A stretch of DNA of 64,000 nt. It comes from Rhyacichthys aspro (taxonomy: Eukaryota > Chordata > Actinopteri > Gobiiformes > Rhyacichthyidae). Both the position numbers and the translations under genes were made by a program. The notes under the pieces are model-generated. The model was not told where the DNA came from. It did not search any database and saw only the letters and a program-made list of their open reading frames with translations. Within the stretch, counting starts at the first letter, position 1; the number at the start of each line of letters is the position of its first letter. This document shows positions 21,606 through 35,149 of this stretch, one piece after another. The stretch spans positions 3,272,595-3,336,594 of the forward strand of contig CM072163.1 of the NCBI GenBank assembly GCA_036850595.1, written 5' to 3'.

Positions 21606-23089
21606 GGACACACTTTATATAAAATGTCCATAAAAGTGTCGATTAAAGCACTCGATCTGAGTTTTTATCTCTCCCTGTGTCTTCTTGGAGTGGTCTGTTT
21701 GTGCTGCTGTTCTGAAGTGGTTTTGGTGGAGGAGGTGGGGGTCTGTAACGCTCTTTTTACAGTCCCATTAATCCCTCTGTTCACAATTTCACGCTGGGCT
21801 CGGACCCCGGTGTTATTTTCACAACCTTTCATCACTAATTCCTGTGGATCCTGAAACCGTACACCTCCTCCTCCTCCTCCTCCTCTTCGCTGCTGCATGT
21901 GTTTTCAAACCACAGACACTTTTACGTCTCCATCAAAGCTCAAGGCTCGTCCCGGTTTGGGGTCTTTATGAGTCTCCGTGCTAATGTCCGGCTCGTATAC
22001 CGTTTATCCTGGCACAAAGAGGAGATAGTGGACAAACACATCAAACGTTATTGTCACAGGCTCCATTTTATCACGTCCTGTTACCGTCTCTGGACTTACA
22101 GCCAATTAAAACACTTGCCGAGGCTTAAACGGCTTCAGTAGAAGATTGTTAGCGGCCCGCCGTGCTTCTGCTAATCACTGACGATGGGACCGGTCCAATT
22201 AGGATTAGAGCAGGATCCTGTGCTATTATTAATACGTCCAACGAGACAGCAGTCCGCGGGGTTTGGCAGATGACTCGTCGACTTCTGTAAATGGATCCTG
22301 ACACAACTAAAGGCTGAGGTAAAAGAGCTGCTGTATCAGAGGGGATTTTTTTTGGCAGGAAGTTCCTAGAGTCGTTCCAGGAGGATTTCACACCTGCTCT
22401 GTTTGGTCCAGACTTGTGAAAACTCCAGATGACTGTGGTTCAGATCAAACAGCAGCTCCCTGGTCTCGGTCCGGACCAAACTGAGATTGGTTTGGTTTGT
22501 TTGGCAATAGTTATAATTTTTGAACCAAATGGAGGAAGTCAAAGATAATTAAACAAACAAAGAAGAGTAAACGGAGGAAAGAAAAGATGGAAACAGACAT
22601 CAATCGGGTTTAAAAACACATAAGACTCACAGATTATGTTTTTTATGACAGTTTTTTTCCAATTTACATCACCGACCATTTTCTAATGAGCGATTTAAAA
22701 CATGTCTTGAGCAGTTTCAGCTGTTTGTATTAATTCTATTTTAATAATAACATGTTTCTAAAGGCCCTACTCCAGTCTGATTATTGTATTTAACCAGTTA
22801 AAATGTAAAATGAGCCTCTGAAGAGAAAACACCATTAAATGATGAGAGTAAACTCAGCATCAGGAAAGTCTGATGCTTTTAAAAACTGTCAAACCAAAAG
22901 TTAGTGAACCTAACAAATACAATGGGACAATATGAGAGTTTTAGTGTGGACCTTGGTGTGAAAATGCCCTTAAAGTGGAATAATTAAAGGGTTAAACAAT
23001 TAGGGTGTTTTCTCATGTGTATTTAATCCAAATATCCAAATTAAAAGAGCAGCTGTTAGGTCTTAAACACTCAACTAGTTTAATGTCCA
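21606..23089. other. Intergenic with a candidate conserved block
   Basis: Positions about 21,930-22,300 are non-repetitive and contain CCAATTAAAACACTTGCCG, GCTAATCACTG, CCAATTAGGATTAGAGC and TATTATTAATACG, a cluster of homeodomain-type cores typical of developmental enhancers (inference). 21,864-21,890 is a short CTC repeat. The rest is AT-rich. No gene seen. Confidence 0.45.
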
Positions 23090-23242
23090 TTTATTTTGTT
23101 TTATTTTATTTTATTATTTTATTTTATTTTATTTTATTTTATTTTATTTTATTTTATTTTATTTATTTTATTATTTTATTATATTATTTATTTTTATTAT
23201 TTTATTTTATTATTTTTTTATTATTTATTTTATTTTATTTTA

Positions 23243-23273
<31 letters not shown>

Positions 23274-23350
23274 ATTTATTTTTTTATTTATTTATTTATT
23301 TTATTTATTTATTTATTTATTTTATTTATTTATTTATTTTATTTTATTTA
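23090..23350. repeat. (ATTTT)n/(ATTT)n simple repeat
   Basis: About 260 bp of alternating pentamer and tetramer A/T repeats. The long Phe/Leu/Ile/Tyr frames across it are composition artefacts. Confidence 0.97.
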
Positions 23351-24959
23351 ACCTCATACATGTTGCAGATATTTTTGTCTTAAATATTCTAACTCTGATC
23401 TCTTTCATTAAAGCTGTTAAATGAAACTACATCTTCTTACGTGTCCTGCTCCTCTTTGTGTAAATGTGACAAAAGCAAACACACAGAGGTTTATTGTTGG
23501 ACCAATTACTGCAAATTTACACAAACCGCTGTGTAAAAGATCCACAGAGAGACCTTTGGAGAAGAGTTTGGAGAAAGTACATGGAGAGGTCAGAGGTCAG
23601 AGCGGGGCGTGAGGCTCGATGGCTTCTCCTTTGTGTCCCATTATCTTCTTAAACACACAGCTCGTCCCGGGACACTGAGGTGGTCCCACACAGAGACAGA
23701 TGGACCCTGCTACAGTTTGTTCACTTCTGTCGCTCAGATGTTTACAATAAAACATGTTTGTGTTGTTTCTGATGTTGATGGATTTATCCTTTTCTTTGAG
23801 GCCAGTTTTAAGACTTTTTAAAGGTTTCTGCTTCGTCTCAGAATCACTTTGACTTGGTCTTGTCTTGAACACAAAGGACTCTAGGTTAAATAAAGACAGA
23901 CTGTGACATAATGGAGAATTTCTATCACATTTCTCCGTTTGTAAACAGACAAAACTGATTTTTAGATTACTATTTGTTAAGTGAGCTTTAAACTCTTACA
24001 GTTTTCATTACTTTTATTGGAGTGTGGCTGGAGCTGCCTTAACGCACCAATAAACTAAGGTTTTGTGATCGTCTGGAGCCAAAATTCAAATAGAAAATTC
24101 GATTAATTGCACCGATCTATATTGTATTTATTTTTCTTCTTATGTCTTCTTTTAAAACATATCCCCAACTTTTAAGTTAAAGTGAAATATTCTAATTTAA
24201 TCTTGTTTAAATCTGTTTCCTTGTTTGTCTTTTGCCTTCATTAAATTAAGTCACTGATTTTGCACAAACTCACTGTTGTTTTATTGTTTTACTGAACACA
24301 TTGTTTTTATTAAGAACTATTTAACCCATTTTTAAAAGATAATTATTATTTCTTCCGTTTATCCTGCACTGATCTTCGTCTTGACTCAGTCCATAAAAGT
24401 CTTGTGTTAGTTTTATTGTGTGTCCCTGTCTCCAAACTAAAAAAAACCTCCACTATTCAAGCAGCAGATTGACCTTTATGTCCGAACACAGCTCTCTACC
24501 TTCTTTAACATACAAATTGACTGTTTTGTGCGGCTGAATTGGAGATTAATTGCGTGCACCATTTGGCGGGGCTCGTTCAAAAAGACCGCGAGGCTGTGAC
24601 GGGGTTAGAGATTAGCCGCTGTAGATTACTCCGCACCGAGTCCTTTGTGAAGCTGTGAAGAGAGCGACTGGATTACACTTTAACATCGTCTGAAGCAGGT
24701 GGCTCTCGCGGCGAAGACAAGCACTTTCACCGCGTTATCCGTCAAACGCCACACACGCTCTGCTCGCTCTGTTCCAGCAGCAAATACTTGTCGAGAAAGA
24801 AGAGAAATCTGCTCAAAAGTCTGCCGTCTTCTTCAGTTTCAATGCACTCACTCCCATCGAGAAGACAGTAAAGAAGACATACAACACAGGAATAATGTAT
24901 AATTAACCAAAATTGCTTCAGTATTACCTCTTTTTCTCTTCTTTATCTCATTATCACAC
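23351..24959. other. Intergenic with a candidate conserved block
   Basis: Positions about 24,530-24,700 carry GGAGATTAATTGCGTGCACC, AGAGATTAGCCGCTGTAG and AGATTACTCC: several GATTA-type (K50 homeodomain) and TAATT cores in about 100 bp of non-repetitive sequence. No gene seen. Confidence 0.45.
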
Positions 24960-25429
24960 CAGTGTTGATCATTTTTGTCACAGTTTTTCATCAATGACAT
25001 ATTTTTGTGGCCGAAAACTAAACAAAAACTAAATAAAAAGTAGCTAATGGGAATGAAAACTCTGACTAAATGCATCAACACTTTTGTCAGCGATAAAAAC
25101 GAATCAAGGAGGAGACAGGAACCGATCAGAACTCACGTTTTTGAACCTCGCGGAAGTGACGTCAGACACAAACATTCGGGAAGACGACAGGAGACGAAAA
25201 GAGAACGACTTTGAATTAAATCTCAACTATGTTAACGCTTGGAACCTGAATACCAGCCGGAACAGGTTAAGAGTAGTTTACTTTCATTCAGGTGAAGGAC
25301 TAAATCTATTGTAGATAAAGTCGACTATATTTTCATGATATTTAGTCGAGTAAAACTAAACTAAAACTAATAAGGATTAGACTAAATTATGACTAAAACT
25401 AAATCACATTTTAGTCTAAATCAACACTG
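24960..25429. mobile_element. hAT-like MITE with CAGTGTTGAT inverted ends
   Basis: Left end CAGTGTTGAT at 24960-24969 and right end ATCAACACTG at 25420-25429 are perfect inverted repeats. The flanks TATCACAC and TACCAAAC agree at 6 of 8 bases, consistent with an aged 8-bp target duplication of the hAT superfamily. Both ends are rich in ACTAAAACTAAA-type motifs. Length 470 bp, with no transposase. Confidence 0.8.
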
Positions 25430-28400
25430 TACCAAACAACAAACTGTAATGTTTTGTTTTGTATTGATTTATTGTTATTGTTCTCTGAGAAAGCTTTACT
25501 TTGCACTAATTTAGTCCTTTTTCTTCAAGAACAACCCTGCTTTAAAATAATCTGTATTTTAAAAGGTAAAACAGGTGACATGTTTAGTCCATTAGTGGCT
25601 CATTACTTAATTACTTCATGTTCTTTCTCATCTTTTAAAGGCTGTGATAATTGTTACTAAAAAGAGAAAAGGTGTGAAATGCCTGAGATCACTGAGGCGT
25701 CGACGAGAACAGACTCTTCTTTTGTCAAAGTGACGTTTGGTCAGCGGGAAGCAGCTCCGATGTGGAAGGTGATTTAGTTTAGAAAAGTAAATATCTCAGT
25801 CGTGGGTGAATTTACTCTGAGAACAGTCTTTTCCAGAAGTGAAAGCACGCGTTTGTTCAGCGACAACACGAGCGACCTGAACCGAGGACAGAGAGGAAAG
25901 TTAAAGGTGAAGCAGTGACAAAGAGAAAGTACAGAGTTCAGAGGGTTATAGGAACGTTATAAACATGTTCTGAGCTGAAAATGGAATGAATACAACCTCA
26001 GCAAGGGCTTAAGAGAGTGATCAAATGGAGCTGACGTTAACAGACGGGGACAAAACTATTTATACTCATCGTTCATATTTATTTGTTCGTTGTTTTCGAG
26101 CCACTCAATCACACAAAAAGCCAAAGTATACAGTTACCTTCTCAGGGAAATGTATTCTCTGTAATGAACCCATTCAGATTGATTTAATTTACACATGTAA
26201 GAAACAAATTTAAGTAATCAACAACATTCAAGAGAAAAAGTTTACGATCTAAAGAAATGTTGAGGAGGAGTGGATAGTTTCTGACTCTCTTCTTTTATAA
26301 GTGTCATGGCAGATTTGTTTTGCCTTCTTGACTTTGTGTTCCACTTAGAGACCAGACTAGACCAGACTAGACCAGACTTACCTTCACCTTTTCAACCTTC
26401 TGCTGCTTCCTCCACTTCATCCTTCTATTGTAGCTGAGCAATTGAGTCTTATTCCTCACAATAAGCCTCTAATGTAACGATCTTTATGGGAAAAACACAA
26501 CAGTAGCATATTATTTCTTAGCTTATGCCACTGTTACAGGTTAAATAACAGAGACTGACTGATTAGTAATGGATAAAACCGGTAAAAGTAAAAGTTTAAT
26601 CAGTGCCATAATCACCCAGTGTTTTCAAAAGGATGGTCCAGTTTTTTTGTCATAACATGAAGAAGTCTTGTCTAGGAGTTGTCTCGAAACAATTTAATTT
26701 AGCTTGACGTTTTTCAGTCTCAGACAAAAACAAAAAAGACAAGAAGTGTATTTTCGTCCTTCACCGAACCCTTGGGCTCGTAGTATTTCAATAATAAAAC
26801 CATTTCGTCCCGTCTTCTCCTCAGGCCCTAAGTCGGTCACTGCTCTGTCTCACAAAGTGTGGTCTTTACGCCAAAAATACAACACACCATTAACTAATTA
26901 ATGGAACATCGAATAAAGTTGCTAATTTTGGCCGAGTGACCCCGAGGTCAACGGGAAATGGGTTTGTCTTACACTAAATCTCATAAAAACTCCCAGACCA
27001 ATCCACTTAATAGTAATCAATAACATTTCACTTTTCAATGTGAGGATCATACATACATTTGCTCTTATAAAGATTAGACCGGATAAACCACAAAACACTT
27101 TTTATTGTCATTTCCTGGAGGCGCAGAATGGAAACAGTCGATAAAACCCGAGAGTTAAACGTTAAACCGGTCCCGGCCGCAGCTCGGGCCCGTTCCCATC
27201 ACACGGAGTCATTAGCAGATGTCTGTGGTCGCGTAAGCGTTTTTTATGAACAGGAACCGCGTTAACAGCTTTTAAAATGCAGTTTGAACGAGAGTCTCAG
27301 CTTTCACATGATTCTGTCAAACGCTGCTGTAAACATTAGCTTTGAGAGCGGTCGCCGATGCCTCGTTGGGAATTATAGAGCCGTCACCGTGTGTTTTTAG
27401 AGAGCGAGCTTCTAACCTTCGACTGAATGGAATCAGTGTTAAAAAGTGGCCCGTCATCTGCCATTTTCACCAGGATTGAACCAGGATTGAACCAGATCCT
27501 TTTAATATTCTCAACCACAAACGAAGCCATGATTCTGACCCATTCTGTCTATTTTTGAAGAAGAAACTCATTCATTTACCATCGATACTTCTCAAATGGA
27601 AGACACTGAACTGATGAGTTAGAGCCGGAGATGAACCTTGGTGCAACGTCACACTTTTATATTTTTTTAAAGCAGCAAACACAAATAAATGTGTTTTTTT
27701 AAGCAGCTAAAGCTCACATGAGAGTCTATTTGCAGCTGCTGCCTTTGACCGCTCTCTATAAAACGTTTCTATTGCCATTTAAATGCAAAAAACAAGCAAC
27801 ATGTCACAGACTTTTGTTAAACTCTTGTTCCCACTGAACAGGCTATAAATGAATAGTAAAAATAATAAGCATAATACATTAATTTATGTCAGATAAAAAA
27901 ATTTAAACATACGTACGTCAATAAAACACTGATAAATTAGAATAAAATAAGTGTAAATAAATTAAGAATAAATATAAAGTTGCGTCGTTATCAGCTGCAG
28001 TCCACAGAGTTCAGATTTTATTCACAGTTTGGAAAATAAAGCTGCAATAAACGCACAAAGAGATTTTAGTAACATGAATACTCTAATGTATTGTGTGAAT
28101 ACAGAGACAGGTAACTGGTTGAATGAGTGGCCGATGTGAGGTCAGAGGTCAGAGGTCAGTAGTGAGTCTGTAAACGTCTGTCGCAGCAGAGGCAGGTTAC
28201 ACTCGGCCTGGTTCCTGGCAGATTTACGCCCGCTCCGACCACAGGGGCCTCCACCTGCACAAACACGGCCCTGACTGTCGGCCATTGTGTTAAAAAGAGC
28301 TACGGCGGCTCCGAGACCTGCACCGGACCCAGAACGGACCTGTTTTTACACATTCAAGCTCTGGAAACGGTGAAAAATACTATCTATAAACCACTTTCAA

Positions 28401-28872
28401 CTAAATATTACAATCTCAGTTAAAGAGTTTAGTCTCAATATCACGAAAACATACATTGCACTATTAGATTGACCACTTTACTTACTATATAACTTTAAAA
28501 AAACAAAACAAATAGTACAAAATAAGGCAAACAAAAACATCACCCGAACTCGAATAATGGACTTTTGTAATAAACTATGGCAAGACTTAACTCAAATATA
28601 AGTGTTAATACATAATTAATGTGTCTATTGGGTTATATTTAACAATTCTTGTCCCATTGATGAATAAAACTGACCTGATTAATGCCTCTTCTCTAATTTT
28701 AGTCTGTTATTCATTGTTTTTTAATATTTGTTTGTATTGTTTTCTCTGCTTTTAATATTTTAATTTTGTTCATTTGTTTTGTTTTTATTGGGTCTTGATT
28801 CAGAAGTGCTATATGAATAAAGTTTAGTATTATTATGAACAAATGATTTTACTCTATCTGATAAGTTACCAT
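25430..28872. other. Intergenic, one candidate conserved block
   Basis: No gene seen. Positions about 27,130-27,420 are GC-richer and non-repetitive (GTCGCGTAAGCG, GGGAATTATAGAGCCG), a candidate regulatory element. A small 10-bp triplication (ACCAGACTAG) sits at 26,351-26,378. The remainder is AT-rich. Confidence 0.45.
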
Positions 28873-29024
28873 CGTGCGGGGCTCACCTGGAGGAGCACGT
28901 GTCACATGTTCAGGGGACGTGGGTTTGATTCCGGCTCCGGTCACAGGTCCAGTTTTGTTCCCCTTCTCTACACACAACACTGTCAAATAAAAGCTTAAAA
29001 TAAAGTAAAGTAAAATAAAATAAT
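28873..29024 (+). mobile_element. tRNA-derived SINE
   Basis: Contains an A-box-like GGCTCACCTGG (28,880-28,890) and a B-box-like GGTTTGATTCC (28,922-28,932, one C-to-T from GGTTCGANTCC) about 41 bp apart, as in RNA polymerase III promoters. An A-rich tail of AATAAAG/TAAAATAAA units ends near 29,024. It is a retroposed tRNA relic, not a functional tRNA gene. Confidence 0.8.
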
Positions 29025-31729
29025 TGGTCTTAAAAGGTAAAGTCTTGCAAGAACCGACTGTGCTTCTCCATCAGCAGTGCTCAGTTTAGATTTAGAGACT
29101 TTATTGATCCCACTTTTGGGGAAATACACCTGATGGCAGTTGACATTGGTGCAAAAATAGTGTTGGAAATTATATAAAGACAGCTGCAGTAAAAAATACA
29201 TATATAACCTTTAGAACAAATTTTAAATGTAGAAAAATTTAGTAAAAAATATAAAATTTCCACTTTTTTTTAAATATATGCAATTGCAGTGATCATTGAA
29301 AAGACAGATTTGATAAATGTTTTTCTTTTAATTGTTTTATTTTACACTTTCAAGAAGCAAGTGACCGATCAGTTTGAGTCTACTTTGCAAATTCTATCAA
29401 TAAAAATGTAAACTTACAGATTCTGTCGGCACATGAAGCCGTACTGTGACCGCTAACGGTAAAAGTGACCCGTGATATTTGTCATTGAACATATAAAACT
29501 ATACCACGCTCCGAGCTGTATTTAAATCTCGTCGTGAGTCCATCATGTGATGCAGGAGCCGCGATTGTCGGGAACCGAGACGCCTCAGCTGCTTCAGATT
29601 ACTTCCGTCACTTGGTCGCTGGGATCATGCTCTTGCACGCTGTAAAAATTGACTTTTGTCCAGATGCTCGCGGGGGTCTCGGAGGTGTTAAAAAGGTCAC
29701 GGTGAGAAGCCGGGCCCCTGACACGGGACATGGGGCCGGTCTGAGACTGCGTGTCTGCGTTACTGGGACTGAGGGGAGGGTTAGGAGCCTGGAGTCACTG
29801 GGATTGACCCACAAACAGATACATTAGGCACCTGTTGGGGTTTAAAATAACAGATATCGAGAAAAGTGTCGGATAAAAATGTGGTAACACTCGGTAAACG
29901 TGTCGAGAATGTGCAGAGAATCACAATATTACACTGTAACGTTAAAAAGGGACATTATCAGGGCCCTATCCAGGATTTTAAAGTGACTCGGGTCCAAAAC
30001 CAGTCTCGGACGGGTGTTTGTGGAGATTCCTAAAAGTGCATTTGATGATTGAGCATTGTTTTTTGGGCAGACGTGATTTTAAAAGAGGATTAGGACGGTA
30101 AAAGATTTTAAAATAATTTTAAATGCACTAAAGTCTTTAACACAGACTTAAAGTCCACACTTAAAGATGCACAACACATAAAAATATACACAAATAAACA
30201 CATATTCATGCAGACATATACATAAACACATTAATAGAGGGGGAAAAAACAAAGCATACCCAACAAAACAAACTGTATCAATGTGAAATAAGGTCATAAA
30301 AAAACAAATGTGGGACAAAAGGTAAGTTATTGTGGGACAGAGTGAAAAATGGAGGCTGAAAACTGAAATAGTAAAACAAAATAGGCATGTTTCAGACTCA
30401 AGTTAAAATATACCCAGCAGCTTTGGGCCCGAGGTGGGTCTGGATCGCAGGGCTAACACTTTGAGACACACACTGACTTGGGACAATTTAGATTCTTCAA
30501 TTCATCTGAACATGACGGAAGGAGGAAGCTGGAGAAGACTTAACGTCATGCAGCCTGAGAAATTAAAAACGTAAAAAGAAATATACCTGTCCATCATCTT
30601 TCAGACACAGCATAGAAAATGTTCCCAATCAATAATATTAATAGAAACACTGAGGTTTGGACCTGATGGACCTAAATGCTGCTTATGTTTATTATTATAT
30701 TAATTCTTTTTATGAATGGTAGAAAAAAAAGGTACAAAAAAACCTAACCTTTTACTTAAATACTCTATGGTTAATGAGACATTGATTAAAAATATAATTA
30801 CAGACAGGTTCATTGGAAAATACATGTTAATCAAATCCATAAACTCTTACAATTTGTGATTTTTTTGTGACCTTCAAGTAAAACCGAACCAATTATCCAT
30901 TTTCCATCCAATTATCCTTTACATCAAACCAAAAACTCTCCCTTTTCCCGTCCAGACATCGACTCGTCTCTCAGCGCTCTGTTAAATCGGGACAAATACA
31001 TGTTGAATTGTTGAAAGCCTCCTCTCCTTCACAGTCGGGCCCTTCACTTTCACAGACTTTCACACTCAATAAGACATTAGCACCCGGCGCTCTGAGTGGC
31101 AAACGGAGCCGGAATCGCGGGTGACGTCGGCGGCGGTGTCAGGGAGCCAGTTACCCCGGCGTTTCGGGAGTGTGAGGACTGTTGTTGATTGTTGGAGCAG
31201 GCGACGCCGTGGCGGCCCGCTCGGAAACTCGTGAGAGAGAGCGTGAGATAAGTGGGGTGTCAATGTCAGACTGACGGCTCTATCGGCCGCCAAGAATTCG
31301 TCAAGATCGTCGCCCAAAACAGGAACGTGGAGCGGCGTCGAGGGCTGCCATTTCGGAGTCACACACAGCTGTCTAATCATTTATCCAAGACTGGAGAGAG
31401 GGCAGAGTCTGAGTCCTGTTCCAGACGCGCATTTGTAGAACTTCTCTGGTTGAAAACTCACTAATGTCAATTAAAACGGACAATTTGTGATGATTTTGAG
31501 ACCGATCAGAGACAATGACAACTCTACAAAAGCTCTACACTCTTCATATTGTACCTTTTCTGAGTCTGGACCCTGTGCTACTTTGGGTTTAGATGGATTT
31601 GTGAATTTAAATTGGCAATTGAGAATAAATATGAGACTCTATATGTGATTAAACATGCAGTATTTAACGCCAGAAAACTGTTTAATCAACTAAATATAAT
31701 TTTGTTATGAGAATAATCTGGAAAAGACG
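29025..31729. other. Intergenic; possible LINE 3' end and candidate conserved blocks
   Basis: 29,088-29,230 contains GACTTTATTGATCCC and TTTTGGGGAAAT, reminiscent of the 3' ends of fish non-LTR retrotransposons (low confidence). 29,500-29,830 and 31,030-31,450 are GC-richer and non-repetitive, the second with a TGACGTCGGCGGCGG CRE-like core. No gene seen. Confidence 0.4.
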
Positions 31730-31960
31730 ACATGTAGACTTTATTATCAAGGATTTTAATAAATGCAGGTTTTGGCCAATCACATGAGACATATTTGAAT
31801 AAGGGACGCTCCCATTGGCTGTTTATCTAAATCTAACCTTTTCAATATTGAATCAATGAGAAAGTGTCTGTTTATGCAAAAACAGCACAAAAAAGTAAAA
31901 CAGAAACACTGGCAATGCTTTTATGTCATGTTGAGATAACACCAGAGATTTAATGCTGTT
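31730..31960 (+). repeat. Diverged family R fragment
   Basis: AAGGATTTTAATAAATGCAGG and a nearby GGGACGCTCCCATTGGCTG parallel the core of the copies at 15.5, 34 and 49.5 kb, but with many substitutions. Confidence 0.55.
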
Positions 31961-33834
31961 GAAATAAATCATGAGTTTACAATAACAGTATTTTTTATTT
32001 ATCAAGTTGCATGAGATACTTGATGAAAAGCTGTGTGCATTAGGTCGACTACAAAGCTGACAAAGTCCAATCTAAAGAGTTAAATATAACCTCAAATAGT
32101 ATAATGCAGTAATGTAAAATGTATTTAGTTTAAAATATAATAATATAATAAATAATAAATACAAACATACAAATAAATAAAGTAATAAGTATATTAACTA
32201 ATGTAAGAAAGGCAGACTATTCTATTATTTTGTTCCTTTTTCAGTTTCAGACTCTGATTCTAAAAATAATCTGCTCATTTTATTGTTTCTTTTTCTTGTT
32301 TTGGTCGAGTTAATAGTTTCGTGTCATTGCTAAACATTGCAACAGTGATCTTTTTGTTAAATTAAACATAGCTGCTAATGATAAACACAACAGAGAATAT
32401 ATTATACATATATTTTACATTCAATTCTTCTCCACACTTCAGACTCAGACACATCTCTCTAAACATGAACTTATTCAGAAAAACCCGTCAACACTTCTAA
32501 TGAATTCATTTTATTTTTGTATCTCGCTGCCGGACACTTTCTCTTCACACTTTGCCCTTTGCTCCGACAGACCCAGACACATCCGTCTAAATCCGGCTCA
32601 GGTCCAAAAGAATCGATCACGCCTCCGTCTCAGCGGCCCACCTTTACCCCGCCCCTCGCCCCTCGGTCCCGTTTTTTTCTCCCACGACACCAGACCCGGG
32701 TTCGGAGCTTCGGTTTCTGATGGATTGGGCCGAACGCATCTGCGGTTTTCGTATTTCTGCGTCGTAAGCCGATCTCTCGCTGATGTCGCCCCGGGCCTCG
32801 GGTTACCGGGGGCCGAGGGGGAGATGCCAAAGGGTGAGGGGCCCGACACATGCGGTGTGTGGACGGTCAGGTGGGGAAAGGAGCCGGTAATTTAGAGCCG
32901 TCCCGAGTCTATTCCCGTCCCGTTCAGATTGCGTTTCTGTGCACTGTCAGGCTCACACTCATCTGTCATTGTATCGATGCTGTGTTTACTATTCTCTTCT
33001 TAACACAACTTGTTTGGGATGAACCCACGACCGGACGGGACGGACTCTTGGCCTGGTTCCCAATAATCACTGAGGCGCCCAGAGTCTGCAGTCATTTCAA
33101 AGAATTAAACGTGTGTCCTTACTGCACATTAGCAAAGATTATTAATAGACTCTTGGTCAATAGTGATACAAGCTACTTCATTTTCATTGCAAAGGCATTA
33201 AATTATTATATACCTTTCAGTATACGGGTCAAACTCCAGGCCTGGGACCCCAATCTGGCCTTTGCAAAGAGTTAATTTGTAAGAAAGTGTAGAAAAGCAA
33301 AGAATAAAAGAGTTTTTGTGACTCAATAGTTACTAGTAAGGCTTCAAAGTGCATTAAAAAACAATATATATACTATTATTTCACAAAAAAGACATAAATG
33401 TATCATAAATATATAAATAAGACAGACTATTCTATTATTTTGTTCCTTTTTTCATGAGCCACCATCAGTATCAGACGATATATGTGTTGTTTTCTAATGA
33501 CAAATAATAATAATGACGGTATGGAAGCCCTGCAGGGTCATGCTGTTCATGAGCAAACTCAGAAGAAAATAATTTTGACAGTAACCTTATTCATAAATGC
33601 ACTTAACACAGGAATATCACTGTAAGAGCTCATTTTGTCTGCTCTGTGCAGTTGAAGAAACGAGAACAGAAACTAATTAACTTAAATAGCTCCTCCCTCT
33701 GGCTTCTCTTTAGCTTAAAATGTGTATTTTCCCAAAATATGAGAGTGTTATTTTGAGATTGGACTGACGTTTTCTACAACATCTTACACTTTGCACCTTA
33801 AATATTTTAAATTTTTAAAGCTGAAGTATCCAAT
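31961..33834. other. Intergenic with a CpG-rich island and a family M fragment
   Basis: 32,560-32,900 is an isolated GC/CpG-rich stretch in AT-rich surroundings; several frames are open only because stops are rare in such DNA. 33,225-33,275 (GGGTCAAACTCCAGGCCTGG, then GGCCTTTGCAAAG) is a family M terminus. AATAA-rich segments at 32,150-32,250 and 33,390-33,450 share GCAGACTATTCTATTATTTTG-like sequence. No gene seen. Confidence 0.45.
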
Positions 33835-34312
33835 TTATTTATTTATTTTTGTCCCGACCTGAGTGTAGTAACCTTTTCTGCTTCTTTTATTTAAAAAAAA
33901 AAAAAAAGAAGGTAAAACTAGACTAATTTTCACCAAAAAATACCAATACATTGCATTAAATTGAAGTTCAGAGCTGATCTGAAACTTTATCCATGTTTCA
34001 TTTGCTTCCCATTTCTCTATTTTCATCTTTCTCTGTAAAATAAGACGTATTTCCAACAGAATAACCCATTTCCTTGGTTTATTTCCTTGTTCCTTCGTTG
34101 TTGACATCAGTGTCGACCAATGGGAGCGCTCCTTTTTACCTGAAGTGAGCTGTGATTGGACAAAATCCTGCTGTGGGCTGATCATTCTCATCTATTAAAA
34201 TCCTTCATTATAAAGACTAGATCACGTCTTAAGGTCTCATTTTTTCACTGTTACAATAAACTTTAGGAGATTACACTGAAAAACTAAATGTAACTGTAAA
34301 AACATCAGGTAA
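33835..34312 (-). repeat. Family R interspersed repeat, copy 2 (reverse)
   Basis: Near reverse complement of 49,360-49,912, with the shared core ATGGGAGCGCTCCTTTTTAC. The 118-codon minus-strand frame here matches the frame at 49,491 on the + strand, because they are the same repeat. No domain is recognisable. Confidence 0.85.
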
Positions 34313-35149
34313 TGGAGTAACTTTTAACCATTTATTACAATCCAAACAGACGTTATACTGGACAATATGGCCACACAGTGAAAGAAATACAACAATGACT
34401 TTATTTTTCTGATAAATTTTAAAATGATGACATGTCAGAGTCCCTATGTATCCCATCAGCCCGTGCCTTGCTCTGTAGCGCCCACTGCTGTAAAACCAAA
34501 CATCCACACACACAGATGTGAAGTTTTAAAGGCTGGAGATATTAAAATCATAGGCCTCATTAAAGCCAGTTATTTATGTCGGAGTAAACCCCGAACAGCG
34601 CCGCGGCCGGTCAGATCACATCTCCCAGACGCTGCGCCGCTCGTGAATCGTCGTGTAAATAGCAGCAGCTGTCGAGTCGGGACTGACTGATGTCCCGGCT
34701 GAGGATGCTCCCGGATCACAATAAAACTGTCACAGACATTTTATCATCCGCATTCCCCGCTCGGGACATTTCCACACGTCTTAAATTTCCATGAGACGAG
34801 CGGCGAGATGGACACATGCCCGGCTTCCCCTCGGCCCGGACCCAGCGCGCTACACTTTCATTATCTCTATTAATGGAAGGACGTCCCGCTTCAGACGACA
34901 CCACCAGACACTTTGAAACGAGAGCTAACAATCTCAGTCGTCCACTAAAAGGTCTGGACAAAGATGAGTCTAATGACCTTCGTTGGACATGTTCTTAGAG
35001 ATAAACTGTGAGGTCAAATATTCCTTCTTTTTCAGTGAGTGTCTTCGGGTTTAGTTTTTGCCCAAGGACATAAATTTACTGCATTTATGGGGCTTTTTTA
35101 CTGGCACTACTCAGCTTGACTCGCCTTTTTTTAAATTGTACATTAAGAA
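34313..35149. other. Intergenic with a candidate conserved block
   Basis: 34,560-34,960 is a CpG-rich, non-repetitive block with CATTATCTCTATTAATGGAA. It is a candidate regulatory element by composition. No gene seen. Confidence 0.4.

Noticed and set aside
23005..23424. 139-codon hydrophobic frame resembling a membrane protein
   Set aside because: Pure A/T simple repeat reads as Phe/Leu/Ile/Tyr.
28873..28945. Possible tRNA gene
   Set aside because: Box A and box B are present but degenerate, no full cloverleaf was found, and an A-rich retroposon tail follows. It is a SINE.
32500..32895. 131-codon + frame in the CpG-rich stretch
   Set aside because: Open on both strands because of GC content. 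No recognisable protein or splice structure.
33835..34191. 118-codon minus-strand frame, with a similar one at 49,491-49,685
   Set aside because: Both are the same stretch of interspersed repeat R. Similarity comes from repeat identity, and no domain or splice context was found.
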